Origin: Sinorhizobium meliloti 4H41
GTDB taxonomy: Bacteria > Pseudomonadota > Alphaproteobacteria > Rhizobiales > Rhizobiaceae
Length of the DNA: 64,000 nt
Reading direction: 5' to 3'
Assembly (NCBI RefSeq): GCF_000375585.1
Contig: NZ_AQWP01000015.1
Coordinates: 1-64,000 of the forward strand
The notes beneath the pieces were generated by a model. That model did no database searches. It saw only the letters and a list, made by a program, of their open reading frames with translations, and was not told where the DNA came from. Every line of letters begins with the position of its first letter. Positions within the stretch are counted from its first letter, which is position 1. A program made the translations under genes and the position numbers. Shown one piece after another: positions 10,001-17,109 of this stretch.

Positions 10001-10912
10001 GTTGCTGATGCGGATGGCGCCACCTGCCCCACCCGCGCCATTGTCATGCCCCCCCGCCTGGCCGGTGGATTGGGCGGCGAGACCCCAGACATAGTCCAGC
10101 CCGTTCAGCGGGTTGGTCGCGCTGCCGAGATTCACCTGCCCGGTGTTGGTGATGCTGATGCTTCCGCCGCTGCCGCCGACTCCCCCGAACTGGTCGCCTG
10201 CCGCGCCGCTGTTCTGGTTGCCGCCGGTGCCACCCTTGCTCACGGCATGGATGCCGGCCATGCCCCTGGCCGTATTGGAGCTGAGCGACTCTACGCTCAG
10301 CGCACCGTAGTTGGTGATCGTCAGCGCGCCTCCGGACCCGCCTGCCCCACCGTTGGACTTGTAGTTGTCGTTATCCCCATCCCCCGAGCCGCCGAAGCTC
10401 GTTGCGGAAATCAGGCTGCCGATCGAGCCTGGATCCGTCGAGGTGGTCAGAGTTATGGGCCCGGAATTCGTGATCGTCACGGTGCCCCCTGCGCCGGCGC
10501 TTCCCTCGTCGACGCCAGCGCCACCCATGGTGTACGTCATGATGACACCGCCGACGGAATCCCAGGGGATGGTGTAAGGGAGACTGGCGCCGGCCGTGTA
10601 CGAGGCCTGGGTGTTGATCGTTATGTTCGCTCCGGGATCACCGTTCTTCTCATCCTTGTCATCCACACCACTGTCGCCCCAACAGGCCGACCATGTGTAT
10701 CCATAGTCGACCTGGCCGATCGTCTGGGTTGCACTTCCGTCACAACCCGCATACGCCTCGCCGGCCAGGGCCGCCCCGCCGAGGCCCACGGCCAGCACGA
10801 TCAAAAAATGCGACGTGTTCCGCTCGGACGGAAGCGCCGCTTGGTCGCCGGGCCGGAATGCTGCGAGCGAAGATTTCGGCCGGGCTTTCCTGCTTCTGGT
10901 GGCGTGCTTCAT
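4064..10912 (-). CDS. Giant glycine-rich autotransporter (type V secretion)
   Basis: A 2282-residue surface protein. The start at 10912 follows a GGGGGG ribosome-binding sequence; an upstream in-frame extension was rejected because it runs across the divergent promoter region. The N-terminus has a long basic region and then a hydrophobic segment ending AGEAYAG, an extended signal peptide. Residues from about 80 to 1700 form a Gly/Ser/Thr-rich passenger with about 19 copies of an (A)QSIGGGGGxGG motif, typical of rhizobial beta-helix autotransporters. The last 280 or so residues form an outer-membrane barrel (AGAQVEVSPDWFVGFAGG...) ending in the terminal aromatic motif LRLSHKF. Probable role is adhesion or surface interaction. 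Divergent from it lies a LytS/LytTR system that may control it. Confidence 0.9.
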   Translation of the reverse strand: MKHATRSRKARPKSSLAAFRPGDQAALPSERNTSHFLIVLAVGLGGAALAGEAYAGCDGSATQTIGQVDYGYTWSACWGDSGVDDKDEKNGDPGANITINTQASYTAGASLPYTIPWDSVGGVIMTYTMGGAGVDEGSAGAGGTVTITNSGPITLTTSTDPGSIGSLISATSFGGSGDGDNDNYKSNGGAGGSGGALTITNYGALSVESLSSNTARGMAGIHAVSKGGTGGNQNSGAAGDQFGGVGGSGGSISITNTGQVNLGSATNPLNGLDYVWGLAAQSTGQAGGHDNGAGGAGGAIRISNGSTGGNASIGAINIYSNSADSVRGIYALSQGSYGTASQDSSDNGGAGADGDQFIIDTYSDITVVATGSGPNELSGGIVAISQGGDGGAGTKSTTGGRGGNGSAFNSTLSVQSGVTVSTKGDYVAGVVGLAQGGRGGDGASGEKDSSGGKGGDVSDIQINLYGGAIETDGLEAYGLLGGSIGGQGGNGGDDTALVGTSGGGGYGGNAGGVGAYVTAGSRITTTGDFSAAVTLHSIGGGGGTGGDFTDVLGGGAGNGGNGGDGNTATINNAGGTIDTSGDHSYGILVQSIGGSGGTGGIADGLTLELGGDGGDGGKAETASVQNTGIITTTGYSAHGIIAQSISGGGGAAGTAGGVLSIGGTGGAANYGGTAEVRSSGAISTAGDAAIGIMAQSIGGGGGSGGGAEGIAGVGGSGGAGGYGTHANILLSGGSVTTQGEMAHAIMAQSIGGGGGNGGNVIDMSVAVPGLGVGGSASGGGSGGWVCVTNANPSSDCSAGSGAPQPVTIATGGSGAVGILAQSIGGGGGNGGNATGGDAGLGSFQIGGGGGGGGYANTVDVGFQGLSLMTGGSHAAGIVAQSIGGGGGTGGTASSYSAGLGFTASVAVGGTGGNGGYSDKVTVHLTDSSIWTGQDDGDVTDAIGVLAQSISGGGGSGGSSIADALTVAVPTGEDVSLAMSVSTAVGGSGGSSHDAAAVSLTLDGSTAVSTKGASSHGLVAQSIGGGGGNGGSASSIAATAGTVDTVSADIGVSVGGSGSGGGNGGTVTVDLDDSASVATVGDYANAIVAQSIGGGGGNGGVGSVNSKQIGSGFNLTAKVGIGGSGSGGAGAGNATVTLDSGTSLQTSGSGSRGVLVQSIGGGGGTSQGASVGLSASASLPGGEEAEESEEGSGAFSASVDVSLGRTGGSGGSAGTVDVTTAGKITTFGADADGVLAQSIGGGGGLGGSVGQATSDGSEPLDDEGESDCSSVDGDGESGYCFGVSVGATIDDGGTGGTAANGNAVTLTHAGRIATLGDWADGIVAQSIGGGGGAGGTSTASGSQATANITVGVGGSGGAGGNGGAVDVTFDDNHGNSISTAGYSAYGVLLQSIGGGGGQGGDGSDQAAGRITVGGGFGGSGGAGGSGGKVTAKGWINLSTSGDDAHGIVAQSIGGGGGVGGAGSSTAAEKEHSHTIDLVVGGSGGVGGSGGEVDLSVGTTLNTSGARAFGLVAQSIGGGGGIGGAGEADSIASLVVGGSGGGTIDGGAVTVDLTSQSSITTRGIAAHGLVIQSVGGGGGVGGAASGAPLSFTGNSPGSYGDGGNVAVTADGSIFTRGDYAFGVLAQSIGGGGGFGGNATSAFIGSNGNLSSDGKSGNVTVSLAAGRTIQASGKDSIGIFAQSDAGTDNNGTVDVTVSGTVTGGAGDNGAGIWVSAGKNNVLTVNSGGSVSAASGVAVQYTAGVNSPGDSTLMVNNAGTISGSVKGALPVAAKMSRVARLGGDTAVSVVNEAGGLLADAEIYEADVMNRGSLTIGRSGGIDGTRITGNLTQDAGGLLGITADFAGFRMDRLIIDGDATLAGKLTVNAISVLPDISLPFLTVEGALDHSLSAESSIFDYSISRAGNELSVSADSAHFTDPGAVLNQDQNNVAGHLQQVWDAGGGSFGTLFGTLGSLADRDSGDYAAALSDMSPGISGAAAAGSIAMTQQRLDLLLSCPMFADGTSALVETSCMWSQAGAQTLDQKAGGGVSGFDTTTYALRAGAQVEVSPDWFVGFAGGYDRSSIRGDDGRVNADGDIIYAGASLKHEIGPWLLSGAVAGSYGWYDNTRTIRIPGFAGQAEGDPEIYNLSTRVRAAYTFAQEPYYVRPLIDLDLIYSHASGYRESGTGALDLLVDDAGQWSFHATPAIEVGTRVEVNETTVMRAFAGAGVSFSTVDSWDTSARLAGAPAGIGMFDSEVPLADVVGRVTAGIDLATDSGFGLRVEYNGSFSDTYNSHAGSLRLSHKF
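6020..9310 (-). repeat. Degenerate tandem repeat inside the autotransporter passenger
   Basis: A (GCC)n-GATCGACTG core encoding AQSIGGGGG recurs about 18 times with uneven spacing, on average near 190 bp (roughly 60-65 residues). The cores are nearly identical in DNA while the intervening sequence varies, so the array is prone to slippage, recombination and assembly error. Long open frames seen on the opposite strand here are by-products of this GC-rich repeat. Confidence 0.75.
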
Positions 10913-11143
10913 CCGATGTATCCCCCCGAAAAATGGCGCCCGTAGAGCGAGACACGGCGGCAAGCCTTGCACCGCCATGTTCAACGTGCGAGTGTGCGAC
11001 GCACTGAATATGCGACTCTTTATAAGTATTAATGATGCGCCCTCAGCGCATGGACACGCCCTATTCGATGAACCGGTCGATCTACTCGGTGAAGAAACCA
11101 ATCCTGCCCCGGGGATGACGGCAATTAGGGAATTACAGCTTCG
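10913..11143. promoter_or_regulatory. Divergent promoter region, autotransporter / LytS kinase
   Basis: About 230 bp between two divergently read starts. It must hold promoters for both genes. It contains an AT-rich patch near 11020-11035 (CTCTTTATAAGTATTAATG). I could not identify a convincing LytTR direct-repeat site by eye. Confidence 0.4.
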
Positions 11144-12295
11144 ATGGTTGTCATTGCCGAGCCCGATCCTCGTCGCGAGCTGAGTGGAGGCCACATCGCG
11201 GATCCGAGCTACGGGCGGAGCCGGACGACGCGAAAATTCGACAGGTCGGGCACCGTTCTGGTGGGTGCGCTCGGTTCGTTCTGGCGGGCGCAGACGGCCG
11301 GCTGGCTCTTCGGCGCGCTGTTTGCCGTCGTCAGCCGTATTCTCGCATTCGAGGACGTGGCGTTCGCGTTTGCATTGACCGCCGTTCTCGAGCCCCTCGG
11401 CTTCGCGCTCACCACCCTTGCTTACCGGGTATTTCGCCACCGGATCGGCGGCGTCACGCTAACGGTCGTCGCGGTCGCCCTGGCGCTCTCGATCGCCGGT
11501 GGCCTGCTGCAGATGCTGATCGCCAACGGAATAAAGGACATCCTGCAGCCGAACATCGATCCGGACTACGGCGCCAACGGCTCGGTGATCCCTGCGATCT
11601 ACTATACCCTGATCTTTCTGGGATGGTCTCTTGCCTATCTCTGGATCAAGGCGGATGCCGACGCGAGAAAGCAACGGATCCGGCGCCACCGGGCCCGCGA
11701 GGAGGCGCTGCGGGCCGAACTTCACCAGTTGCGCCTGCAACTCGATTCGCACTTCCTGTTCAACGTGCTGAACACCGTCGCGATGGAGATTCCCGAGGAG
11801 CCGGACACGGCGCTCGAGATGATCCACCGGATCACGGCCTATCTGCGCTACTTGCTCGAGAACCAGACGCGTCGCATCTGTCCGCTCTCGGACGAGATCG
11901 AAGCAATGCTCGCCTACATCCGTATCCAGGAGCTGCGGTTCGAAGGCCGCCTCGATTTGGTGGTCGAGGTGGACCCCGCGGCCCGGTCGATCGCCGTGCC
12001 GCATCTCATTCTGCAGCCGCTGGTGGAGAATGCCGTGAAGCACGGACTGCGCTCGTCGGCCAGCCGTTTCGCGGTCGGCATTACCGTGGAGCGTCGAGAC
12101 GCCGACCTCGTCATCGAGATCAGCAATCCCGGCAGGCTGGAAGCGGGCGAACGTGACCGCCCGGCCATCGGTCTCGCCAACATTCGCCGCCGGCTGGAAC
12201 TGCACTATCCGCTCGGTCACGCATTGACACTGATCCAGGCCGGCGACAACGTGACCGCGCGACTGATGCTGAGGGGAGACGCATGCTTCGCGTGA
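11144..12295 (+). CDS. LytS/YehU-type sensor histidine kinase
   Basis: A 383-residue membrane kinase of the His_kinase (PF06580) type. Four hydrophobic segments lie at about 50-165, with no large periplasmic sensor domain, followed by a basic linker (KQRIRRHRAREEALR). The phospho-acceptor His203 lies in LQLDSHFLFNVLNTV, the signature of this class, and the ATP-binding N box is ILQPLVENAVKHG near residue 291. It phosphorylates a LytTR response regulator encoded immediately downstream with a 13-bp overlap. The start codon has only a weak ribosome-binding sequence, so the N-terminal 30 or so residues are uncertain. It sits between a giant autotransporter and an RTX protease, suggesting control of surface or secreted proteins. 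Confidence 0.88.
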   Translation: MVVIAEPDPRRELSGGHIADPSYGRSRTTRKFDRSGTVLVGALGSFWRAQTAGWLFGALFAVVSRILAFEDVAFAFALTAVLEPLGFALTTLAYRVFRHRIGGVTLTVVAVALALSIAGGLLQMLIANGIKDILQPNIDPDYGANGSVIPAIYYTLIFLGWSLAYLWIKADADARKQRIRRHRAREEALRAELHQLRLQLDSHFLFNVLNTVAMEIPEEPDTALEMIHRITAYLRYLLENQTRRICPLSDEIEAMLAYIRIQELRFEGRLDLVVEVDPAARSIAVPHLILQPLVENAVKHGLRSSASRFAVGITVERRDADLVIEISNPGRLEAGERDRPAIGLANIRRRLELHYPLGHALTLIQAGDNVTARLMLRGDACFA

Positions 12296-13074
12296 TGGTT
12301 GTCGATGACGAGCCGCCGGCCCGGCGAGGGCTGAAACGTCTGATCCAAGCGCACCCGGATGTCGAAGTCATCGGCGAAGCCGGTTCGCTGGACCAGGCGC
12401 AGCAACTGACGCATGCCCTGCGGCCAGATGCGATCTTCCTCGACATCGATCTTGGCGACGATAACGGATTCGGCCTGATCAAGCGGCTCGATCAGGTGCC
12501 GGCGATCGTCTTCGTGACCGGACACGGCACCTACGCGCCGCAGGCGTTCGATGTCGCAGCGCTGGATTTCCTGCTGAAACCCGTCGGGCGGCAACGCCTG
12601 GCATTGACCCTGGACCGGCTGCGGCGCTATCGGCGCGCGCTCGACCTTGACAGCAAGATCGAGGACACGGCAACAGCGCCGGTAGCCACGCCCGACAGGA
12701 GACGCCTGCACATCAGGATGGCGGGCCAAACAGTCGTCCTGCCGACCGACGGCATCGCCATGCTCGCCGCCGAAGCGGACTTCACGCGCATCGTGATGGC
12801 GGATGGGCGGGACTATCTGGTGTGCCGGCTGCTCGGCCAATGCGGCGCAGATCTTCCGACGCCGCCATTCTTCCGCGTCAGCCGCTCCCTGATGATAAAT
12901 CTGGATCGGGTGGTACGTGTGAGAACGCACGACAAGGGGCGCTCGCTCCTGTCGCTCGGGCGGTCTCTTGCGCCCATCATGCTCGGTCGAGTCGCCACCA
13001 CGCGCTTGCGGCGTGCGCTCGATGGAGTCCAGCGGGTGAAAACTGTATCTGACGGGAATGACGCTCCCGCTTGA
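12283..13074 (+). CDS. LytTR-family response regulator
   Basis: A 263-residue regulator. The receiver domain (1-120) has acidic residues Asp8-Asp9, the phospho-acceptor Asp54 in IFLDIDLG, a switch Thr/Gly in FVTGHG and the Lys in FLLKPV. The C-terminal LytTR DNA-binding domain (about 150-250) shows the typical VLPTDGIAMLAAEADFTRI, FFRVSRSLMINLDRV pattern. It partners with the kinase whose 3' end it overlaps by 13 bp. LytTR regulators bind paired direct repeats; plausible targets are the adjacent autotransporter and metalloprotease genes, but no site was identified. The gene converges on the YbaY-like gene with a 38-bp gap. Confidence 0.9.
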   Translation: MLRVMVVDDEPPARRGLKRLIQAHPDVEVIGEAGSLDQAQQLTHALRPDAIFLDIDLGDDNGFGLIKRLDQVPAIVFVTGHGTYAPQAFDVAALDFLLKPVGRQRLALTLDRLRRYRRALDLDSKIEDTATAPVATPDRRRLHIRMAGQTVVLPTDGIAMLAAEADFTRIVMADGRDYLVCRLLGQCGADLPTPPFFRVSRSLMINLDRVVRVRTHDKGRSLLSLGRSLAPIMLGRVATTRLRRALDGVQRVKTVSDGNDAPA

Positions 13075-13112
13075 CCGAGCAGATCGGCACCGTCGGGGAC
13101 TGCTGCCGGCCT

Positions 13113-13517
13113 TCAATAAATCACTGCATTGAGCGTGACGTATACAGGCGAGCCCGCCTCCAGCCGTGTGCTGCCGCGCGCAATCAGCCAGCCGTCCGCA
13201 CGCTCCAGACGCGCCACGATCCGCCGCGTCGGAGAAGCGGTCGCGCTTGCGGGCGACGGCAAGGAAAATGCTATCGACTTCGATCTTCCGTCGCTTTTGA
13301 TGCGCGTTTGCGTGGTGCGACGCCGCGTCTCGTCCTGAATGGCAGGGTCGTCGAGATAAATCTCGAGGTGACCTTCCGGGATGTCCGCGCTACCTTCGAA
13401 GGTGACTGCACCGCGAATATCCGTCGATTGCGCGGCGACCGGCCCGGTGACGGCGGCAACGGCGGCAGCTCCCACGGTCAAGAGTACCGTGCGGCGGTCG
13501 GTAGGGCGCTTCATCAC
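13113..13517 (-). CDS. Exported YbaY/YscW-like small protein
   Basis: A 134-residue protein with a basic N-terminus (MMKRPTDRRTVLLTVGAAAV) and a signal peptide ending VAAQ near residue 30. The rest is a single beta-rich domain: RGAVTFEGSADIPEGHLEIY at the front and LERADGWLIARGSTRLEAGS towards the end. The 'X-G-x-V-x-a-d-IP-x-g-x-LEI' opening resembles YbaY-family lipoproteins and type III pilotin-like folds, but there is no lipobox Cys, so this is a tentative resemblance. A GGGAGAG ribosome-binding sequence precedes the tandem ATGs. It lies 69 bp downstream of the RTX metalloprotease and is probably co-transcribed through the hairpins there; it could be an inhibitor or chaperone of the protease, which is inference from position only. 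Confidence 0.55.
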   Translation of the reverse strand: MMKRPTDRRTVLLTVGAAAVAAVTGPVAAQSTDIRGAVTFEGSADIPEGHLEIYLDDPAIQDETRRRTTQTRIKSDGRSKSIAFSLPSPASATASPTRRIVARLERADGWLIARGSTRLEAGSPVYVTLNAVIY

Positions 13518-13553
13518 ACACTCTCCCTGGAAGCCCCGCGAAACGCGGCGCTG

Positions 13554-13582
13554 CGGATGGGGCGCCTGAGGCGCCCCATCCG
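13554..13582 (-). terminator. Perfect 13-bp hairpin after the metalloprotease gene
   Basis: Arms CGGATGGGGCGCC and GGCGCCCCATCCG with a TGA loop start 4 bp after the protease stop codon. A second, smaller stem (CCGCG-AAA-CGCGG) follows at about 13536-13548. No T-run follows, so this is best read as a strong mRNA 3'-end-stabilising or attenuating structure that may reduce read-through into the YbaY-like gene. Confidence 0.55.
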
Positions 13583-13586
13583 TGCG

Positions 13587-16500
13587 TCAGATGATAATGA
13601 AGTCGGAGGCCGAAAGCTTCAGATTCGTGCTCAGCTGCGCAAACTGAATGGCCGCAACGTCTCCGCCGCCATCGGCGTCATAGGACAAGGCGCCGCTGTC
13701 CGTGTCGTATATGATGCGGTCGTCTGCGTCATGGGCGACACCTCCCGCGCTCCCGTAAAATGCGCCCAGGGCGAGAGTGCCTTCGCCACCCACGCTTTCG
13801 AAAACGAGGTTGTCCAGCAGGATCGTGTCGTCGATGACATCGAAGTCCTTGATCCAGTCGACATTGCCGTTCCCAAGCGCCGTCGAGAAGCGGAATGTAT
13901 CCTCTCCCGCGCCGCCGGTGAGCATGTCGGCCGCCAGTCCGCCATCCAGCAGATCGCTGCCTGCGCCGCCGATCAGGGTGTCCGATCCCGCGACGCCCGG
14001 CTGGGCCGGAGCCGGAGGGAACTCGACCGACACATTGAGCTCGTATGACGAGCCTGCCGGCACGGCTTCTGCCCAGCCGTCGCCCGGCGCCGTGGGCGAC
14101 CAGCTGCCTTCCAGTATGTAATAGGTTCCGGTCTCCTGAGCCACGAATACCAGGCTCGAATCCCGGTTGCTGGCAGAGCCCGGATCGCCGCCGCCGTCAT
14201 CGTTCTGAGCGACGATGTTGCCGGCGCTGTCGAGCAGCCTGACCCAACTGTCATGGACGTTCGGATCGGCGATTCCGTCGATGTCGATCGTAATCACCGT
14301 ACCGGCCGCCAGATCGATCTTGTAATATCCGCCCTGGCCGTTTCCGGTGGCGTTGACGGTCGTATGAAGGACGGTTGTCGAGTCGAAGATATCGGGATCG
14401 CTGGTCAGGGAGAAGTTGTCGGAGATGTCGAACGCGGCCGCGATCGAGTTGTTCGTCGCGTCCGGTCCGAGCGTGGCGTAGCCGGTGCCCATGCCCGGGC
14501 GTGGCGGCGCATCGCCCTGATAGGCAAAATCGCCGAGCAGGGTGTCGTCGCCGCGGCCACCGTCGATCGTGTCGTTGCCGCCCTGGCCGGTCAACACGTT
14601 GGCCGCACTATTGCCGGTCAGCCGGTCATTGAACCCCGACCCTGCGAGATTCTCGATGGAAACATATGTGTCTCCGCCGGACCTGCCTTCAGTGAGACTG
14701 AGCCTGACGCCGCTCGTTGCATCGGCGTAGTCTGCCGTGTCGCTGCCGGCGCCGCCGTTCAATCTGTCGGCGCCGCCGCCGCCGGTCAGCGTGTCGTCGC
14801 CAGCACCGCCGGCGAGATCGTTGGCCTGCGCATTGCCGATGAGATGATCGTCAAAGGACGAGCCGACGGCATTTTCGAAGCCGACCAGCATATCGTGCCG
14901 GATAACCGCGCCTCGCCCGACGATCTGCACCGGGCCGTCACCGTCGCCGCCGCTGGCAGTGCCATTGGCAAGATCGATGGTGACGCCGTCAGGGCTACCC
15001 GCATAGACGACCGTGTCGATACCGGAACCACCATCCAGATAGTCCTGACCGGCGCCGCCGATGATCGTATCATTGCCGGCCTCGCCATACAGGATGTCGC
15101 CATCGTTGCCGCCATCCAGGGTGTCGTTGCCGCCGCCGCCGTTGAAGTAATCTCCGCCGCCCTGGCCCCAGAAGTGATTTGCGGCGGATGTGCCGATGAA
15201 GCGGTCGATGCGATCATCGGACCCGATCAGGTTTTCGATGCTGTAGAAAGTGTCGCCCGAGGCGGTGCCGCCGCTGGCGACATTCGTGGCAAGGTTGACG
15301 AGCAGCTGAAACGGACTTTCCCTGCTGAAATCGACGGTATCGATCCCCGCCCCGCCCCTGAATATATCGACTCCGTCCTGGCCGCTTAGCGTATCGTCGC
15401 CGGCGCCGCCGTCGAGAATATCATTGCCCTGGCCGCCGAGGATCGTGTCGTTGCCGGCCCCGCCGTAGAGCGTATCGTTGCCGTCATCGCTCTCGGTCTG
15501 GTCCTCAAGGTCTTCGACGTCGATCGTATTGTTGATGTCGCGGCTGGCGAGCGAGTCGCGGCCCCCGATAATCAGGTCGTCACCACCCTGACCAAAGATC
15601 GTGTCGTCGCCGGCGCCTCCGTCGAGGGTATCGTTTCCGCTGCCGCCGAAAATGATGCTTGTCATCGTGTTGTCGCCGACGCTGGGCGGGGACGCGCCGC
15701 CGCCGCCAGGCTGCGTCGTCGACTCGTCGGCATAGATGATGTTTTCGACGTTGGCGATTTTCCTGATTTTCAGGTTCCTGGACAGAAGGATGACGGTGTC
15801 GTTGCCGCCGTTGGCCTCCTCACGAACGATATCGTCAAGTGAATCGACGAAGTAAGTATCGTCGCCGCCATTACCGGCCATGCGGTCGCCACCGCCGCGG
15901 CCATCGAGCGTGTTGGCGCCGTCATTGCCGATCAGAATGTCGTCGAAGCTGCTGCCGATGCCGTTCTCGATGTAATAATCGGTCCCATCCGCATTGTGGC
16001 CGGCGAAGATCGACACGTTGTTGCTGTGACCGTTGACGCTGGAGAACTGACCGGCGCGCAAGTCGAGGATCGTACCCGCGGTCGAGCCGGAGAAGTCGAT
16101 CGTGTCGGTTCCGCCCGTGTCGTGAATCGCGAAGCCGATGTCATGCTGCATGCCCGAGGAGGTCAACTGATAGCCGTATTGCGTGCTCCCGAAGCCGTAG
16201 ACGTTGTCCCCCGTGTTGAGCTCGATGTGCTGATAAGTGCGCACTCCGTTCTCGTCGACGGTCGAGAAAAAGCGGCGGATGACCGCCTCGATGTCGGCCA
16301 TGAGGGGCGTCGAGGCAGACCAGCGGCTGGTTTCCCCCACATCGATACCGTCGAAATAGGACATCACGCTGTATTGCTGGCGATCATAAGTCCAGGTCGC
16401 ATTGTTCAGATAGTTGATCTGGACGCCGCCGGGGCCGCTGTAATTGTAGAGACCGGGATGGTTCAGTCCGAATTCATGGCCGAACTCATGGATGAAGGAA

Positions 16501-16925
16501 TCGAAGACATAGCCGCCGATGTCCGTCTTATTGGGTTCCGTGTCGTGGAAACGCTGCCCGATGCTGACGTAGCGGTTGCTCGAATAGGCGCTGCCATCGT
16601 CCTCCTCGCCGAGCTCGGGGCTGACGACCTCCATCCAGTCCGTCGTGCTGTCGAACGGTGCGTCGTCGACGATCTCGAATTTTAGAGGGGTGACGGACGC
16701 CCACATCTGCAACGCGCCGATCGCGGCGGCTTTGTATTCGGGGTGATCGTTGAGCTCGTAAACGTTGATCCTCAGCGTTCCCGCAGCCAGTTCCGGCGTC
16801 AGACTGCGGGGCAATGCCCCAAGGTAGTCGAGAAAGGACTCATAGTCCTCGCTCTTGCCATAAGGGTTATCCGGCGTCTGATCGTTGATCCACCAATTGT
16901 CGCTGGTCTGGCTAGGGTTCGGCAT
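13587..16925 (-). CDS. Serralysin-type RTX metalloprotease with inserted PPC domain
   Basis: A 1112-residue secreted zinc protease. The start at 16925 follows GAGAGGGAAG. Residues about 45-260 form a peptidase M10 domain with zinc motif HEFGHEFGLNH (146-156) and the Met-turn YSVMSYF that supplies the fifth ligand. Long blocks of GGxGxDx(L/I)xG calcium-binding RTX repeats follow (about 300-800 and 970-1040). Between them, at about 815-970, is a pre-peptidase C-terminal (PPC)-like beta domain (YYKIDLAAGTVITIDIDG ... DSSLVFVAQETGTYYILEG), unusual in position. The C-terminus ends with a hydrophobic DFIII, typical of type I secretion substrates. It is about twice the length of classical serralysins. 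No T1SS genes are nearby. Export probably uses a system encoded elsewhere. Confidence 0.88.
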   Translation of the reverse strand: MPNPSQTSDNWWINDQTPDNPYGKSEDYESFLDYLGALPRSLTPELAAGTLRINVYELNDHPEYKAAAIGALQMWASVTPLKFEIVDDAPFDSTTDWMEVVSPELGEEDDGSAYSSNRYVSIGQRFHDTEPNKTDIGGYVFDSFIHEFGHEFGLNHPGLYNYSGPGGVQINYLNNATWTYDRQQYSVMSYFDGIDVGETSRWSASTPLMADIEAVIRRFFSTVDENGVRTYQHIELNTGDNVYGFGSTQYGYQLTSSGMQHDIGFAIHDTGGTDTIDFSGSTAGTILDLRAGQFSSVNGHSNNVSIFAGHNADGTDYYIENGIGSSFDDILIGNDGANTLDGRGGGDRMAGNGGDDTYFVDSLDDIVREEANGGNDTVILLSRNLKIRKIANVENIIYADESTTQPGGGGASPPSVGDNTMTSIIFGGSGNDTLDGGAGDDTIFGQGGDDLIIGGRDSLASRDINNTIDVEDLEDQTESDDGNDTLYGGAGNDTILGGQGNDILDGGAGDDTLSGQDGVDIFRGGAGIDTVDFSRESPFQLLVNLATNVASGGTASGDTFYSIENLIGSDDRIDRFIGTSAANHFWGQGGGDYFNGGGGNDTLDGGNDGDILYGEAGNDTIIGGAGQDYLDGGSGIDTVVYAGSPDGVTIDLANGTASGGDGDGPVQIVGRGAVIRHDMLVGFENAVGSSFDDHLIGNAQANDLAGGAGDDTLTGGGGADRLNGGAGSDTADYADATSGVRLSLTEGRSGGDTYVSIENLAGSGFNDRLTGNSAANVLTGQGGNDTIDGGRGDDTLLGDFAYQGDAPPRPGMGTGYATLGPDATNNSIAAAFDISDNFSLTSDPDIFDSTTVLHTTVNATGNGQGGYYKIDLAAGTVITIDIDGIADPNVHDSWVRLLDSAGNIVAQNDDGGGDPGSASNRDSSLVFVAQETGTYYILEGSWSPTAPGDGWAEAVPAGSSYELNVSVEFPPAPAQPGVAGSDTLIGGAGSDLLDGGLAADMLTGGAGEDTFRFSTALGNGNVDWIKDFDVIDDTILLDNLVFESVGGEGTLALGAFYGSAGGVAHDADDRIIYDTDSGALSYDADGGGDVAAIQFAQLSTNLKLSASDFIII

Positions 16926-17061
16926 CTTAAGCTTCCCTCTCTGACGATTGTGCGCATTTACGGCTTTGCCGTTCTGCAGCTGCCAATTTTCCACCCCGCA
17001 CGCTTGGCGTGCGCCTGCCCGTCAGCCCCACCCGAAATAATGAGATTGGAAACGTCGACTT

Positions 17062-17087
17062 GTCACCCCCACAAAGCCGGGGGTGAC
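17062..17087 (-). terminator. Hairpin downstream of the AEP transporter operon
   Basis: Arms GTCACCCCC and GGGGGTGAC enclose an 8-nt loop, 23 bp after the permease stop codon (17110). The stem is GC-rich without a clear T-run. It lies where the phosphonate transporter transcript should end. Confidence 0.5.
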
Positions 17088-17109
17088 GTCACGTTAGCCG
17101 GTGCGGCGG

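Noticed and set aside
10913..11440. In-frame upstream extension of the autotransporter by 176 codons
   Set aside because: It runs through the divergent promoter and into the antisense of the kinase gene, while the start at 10912 has a strong ribosome-binding sequence and signal peptide.
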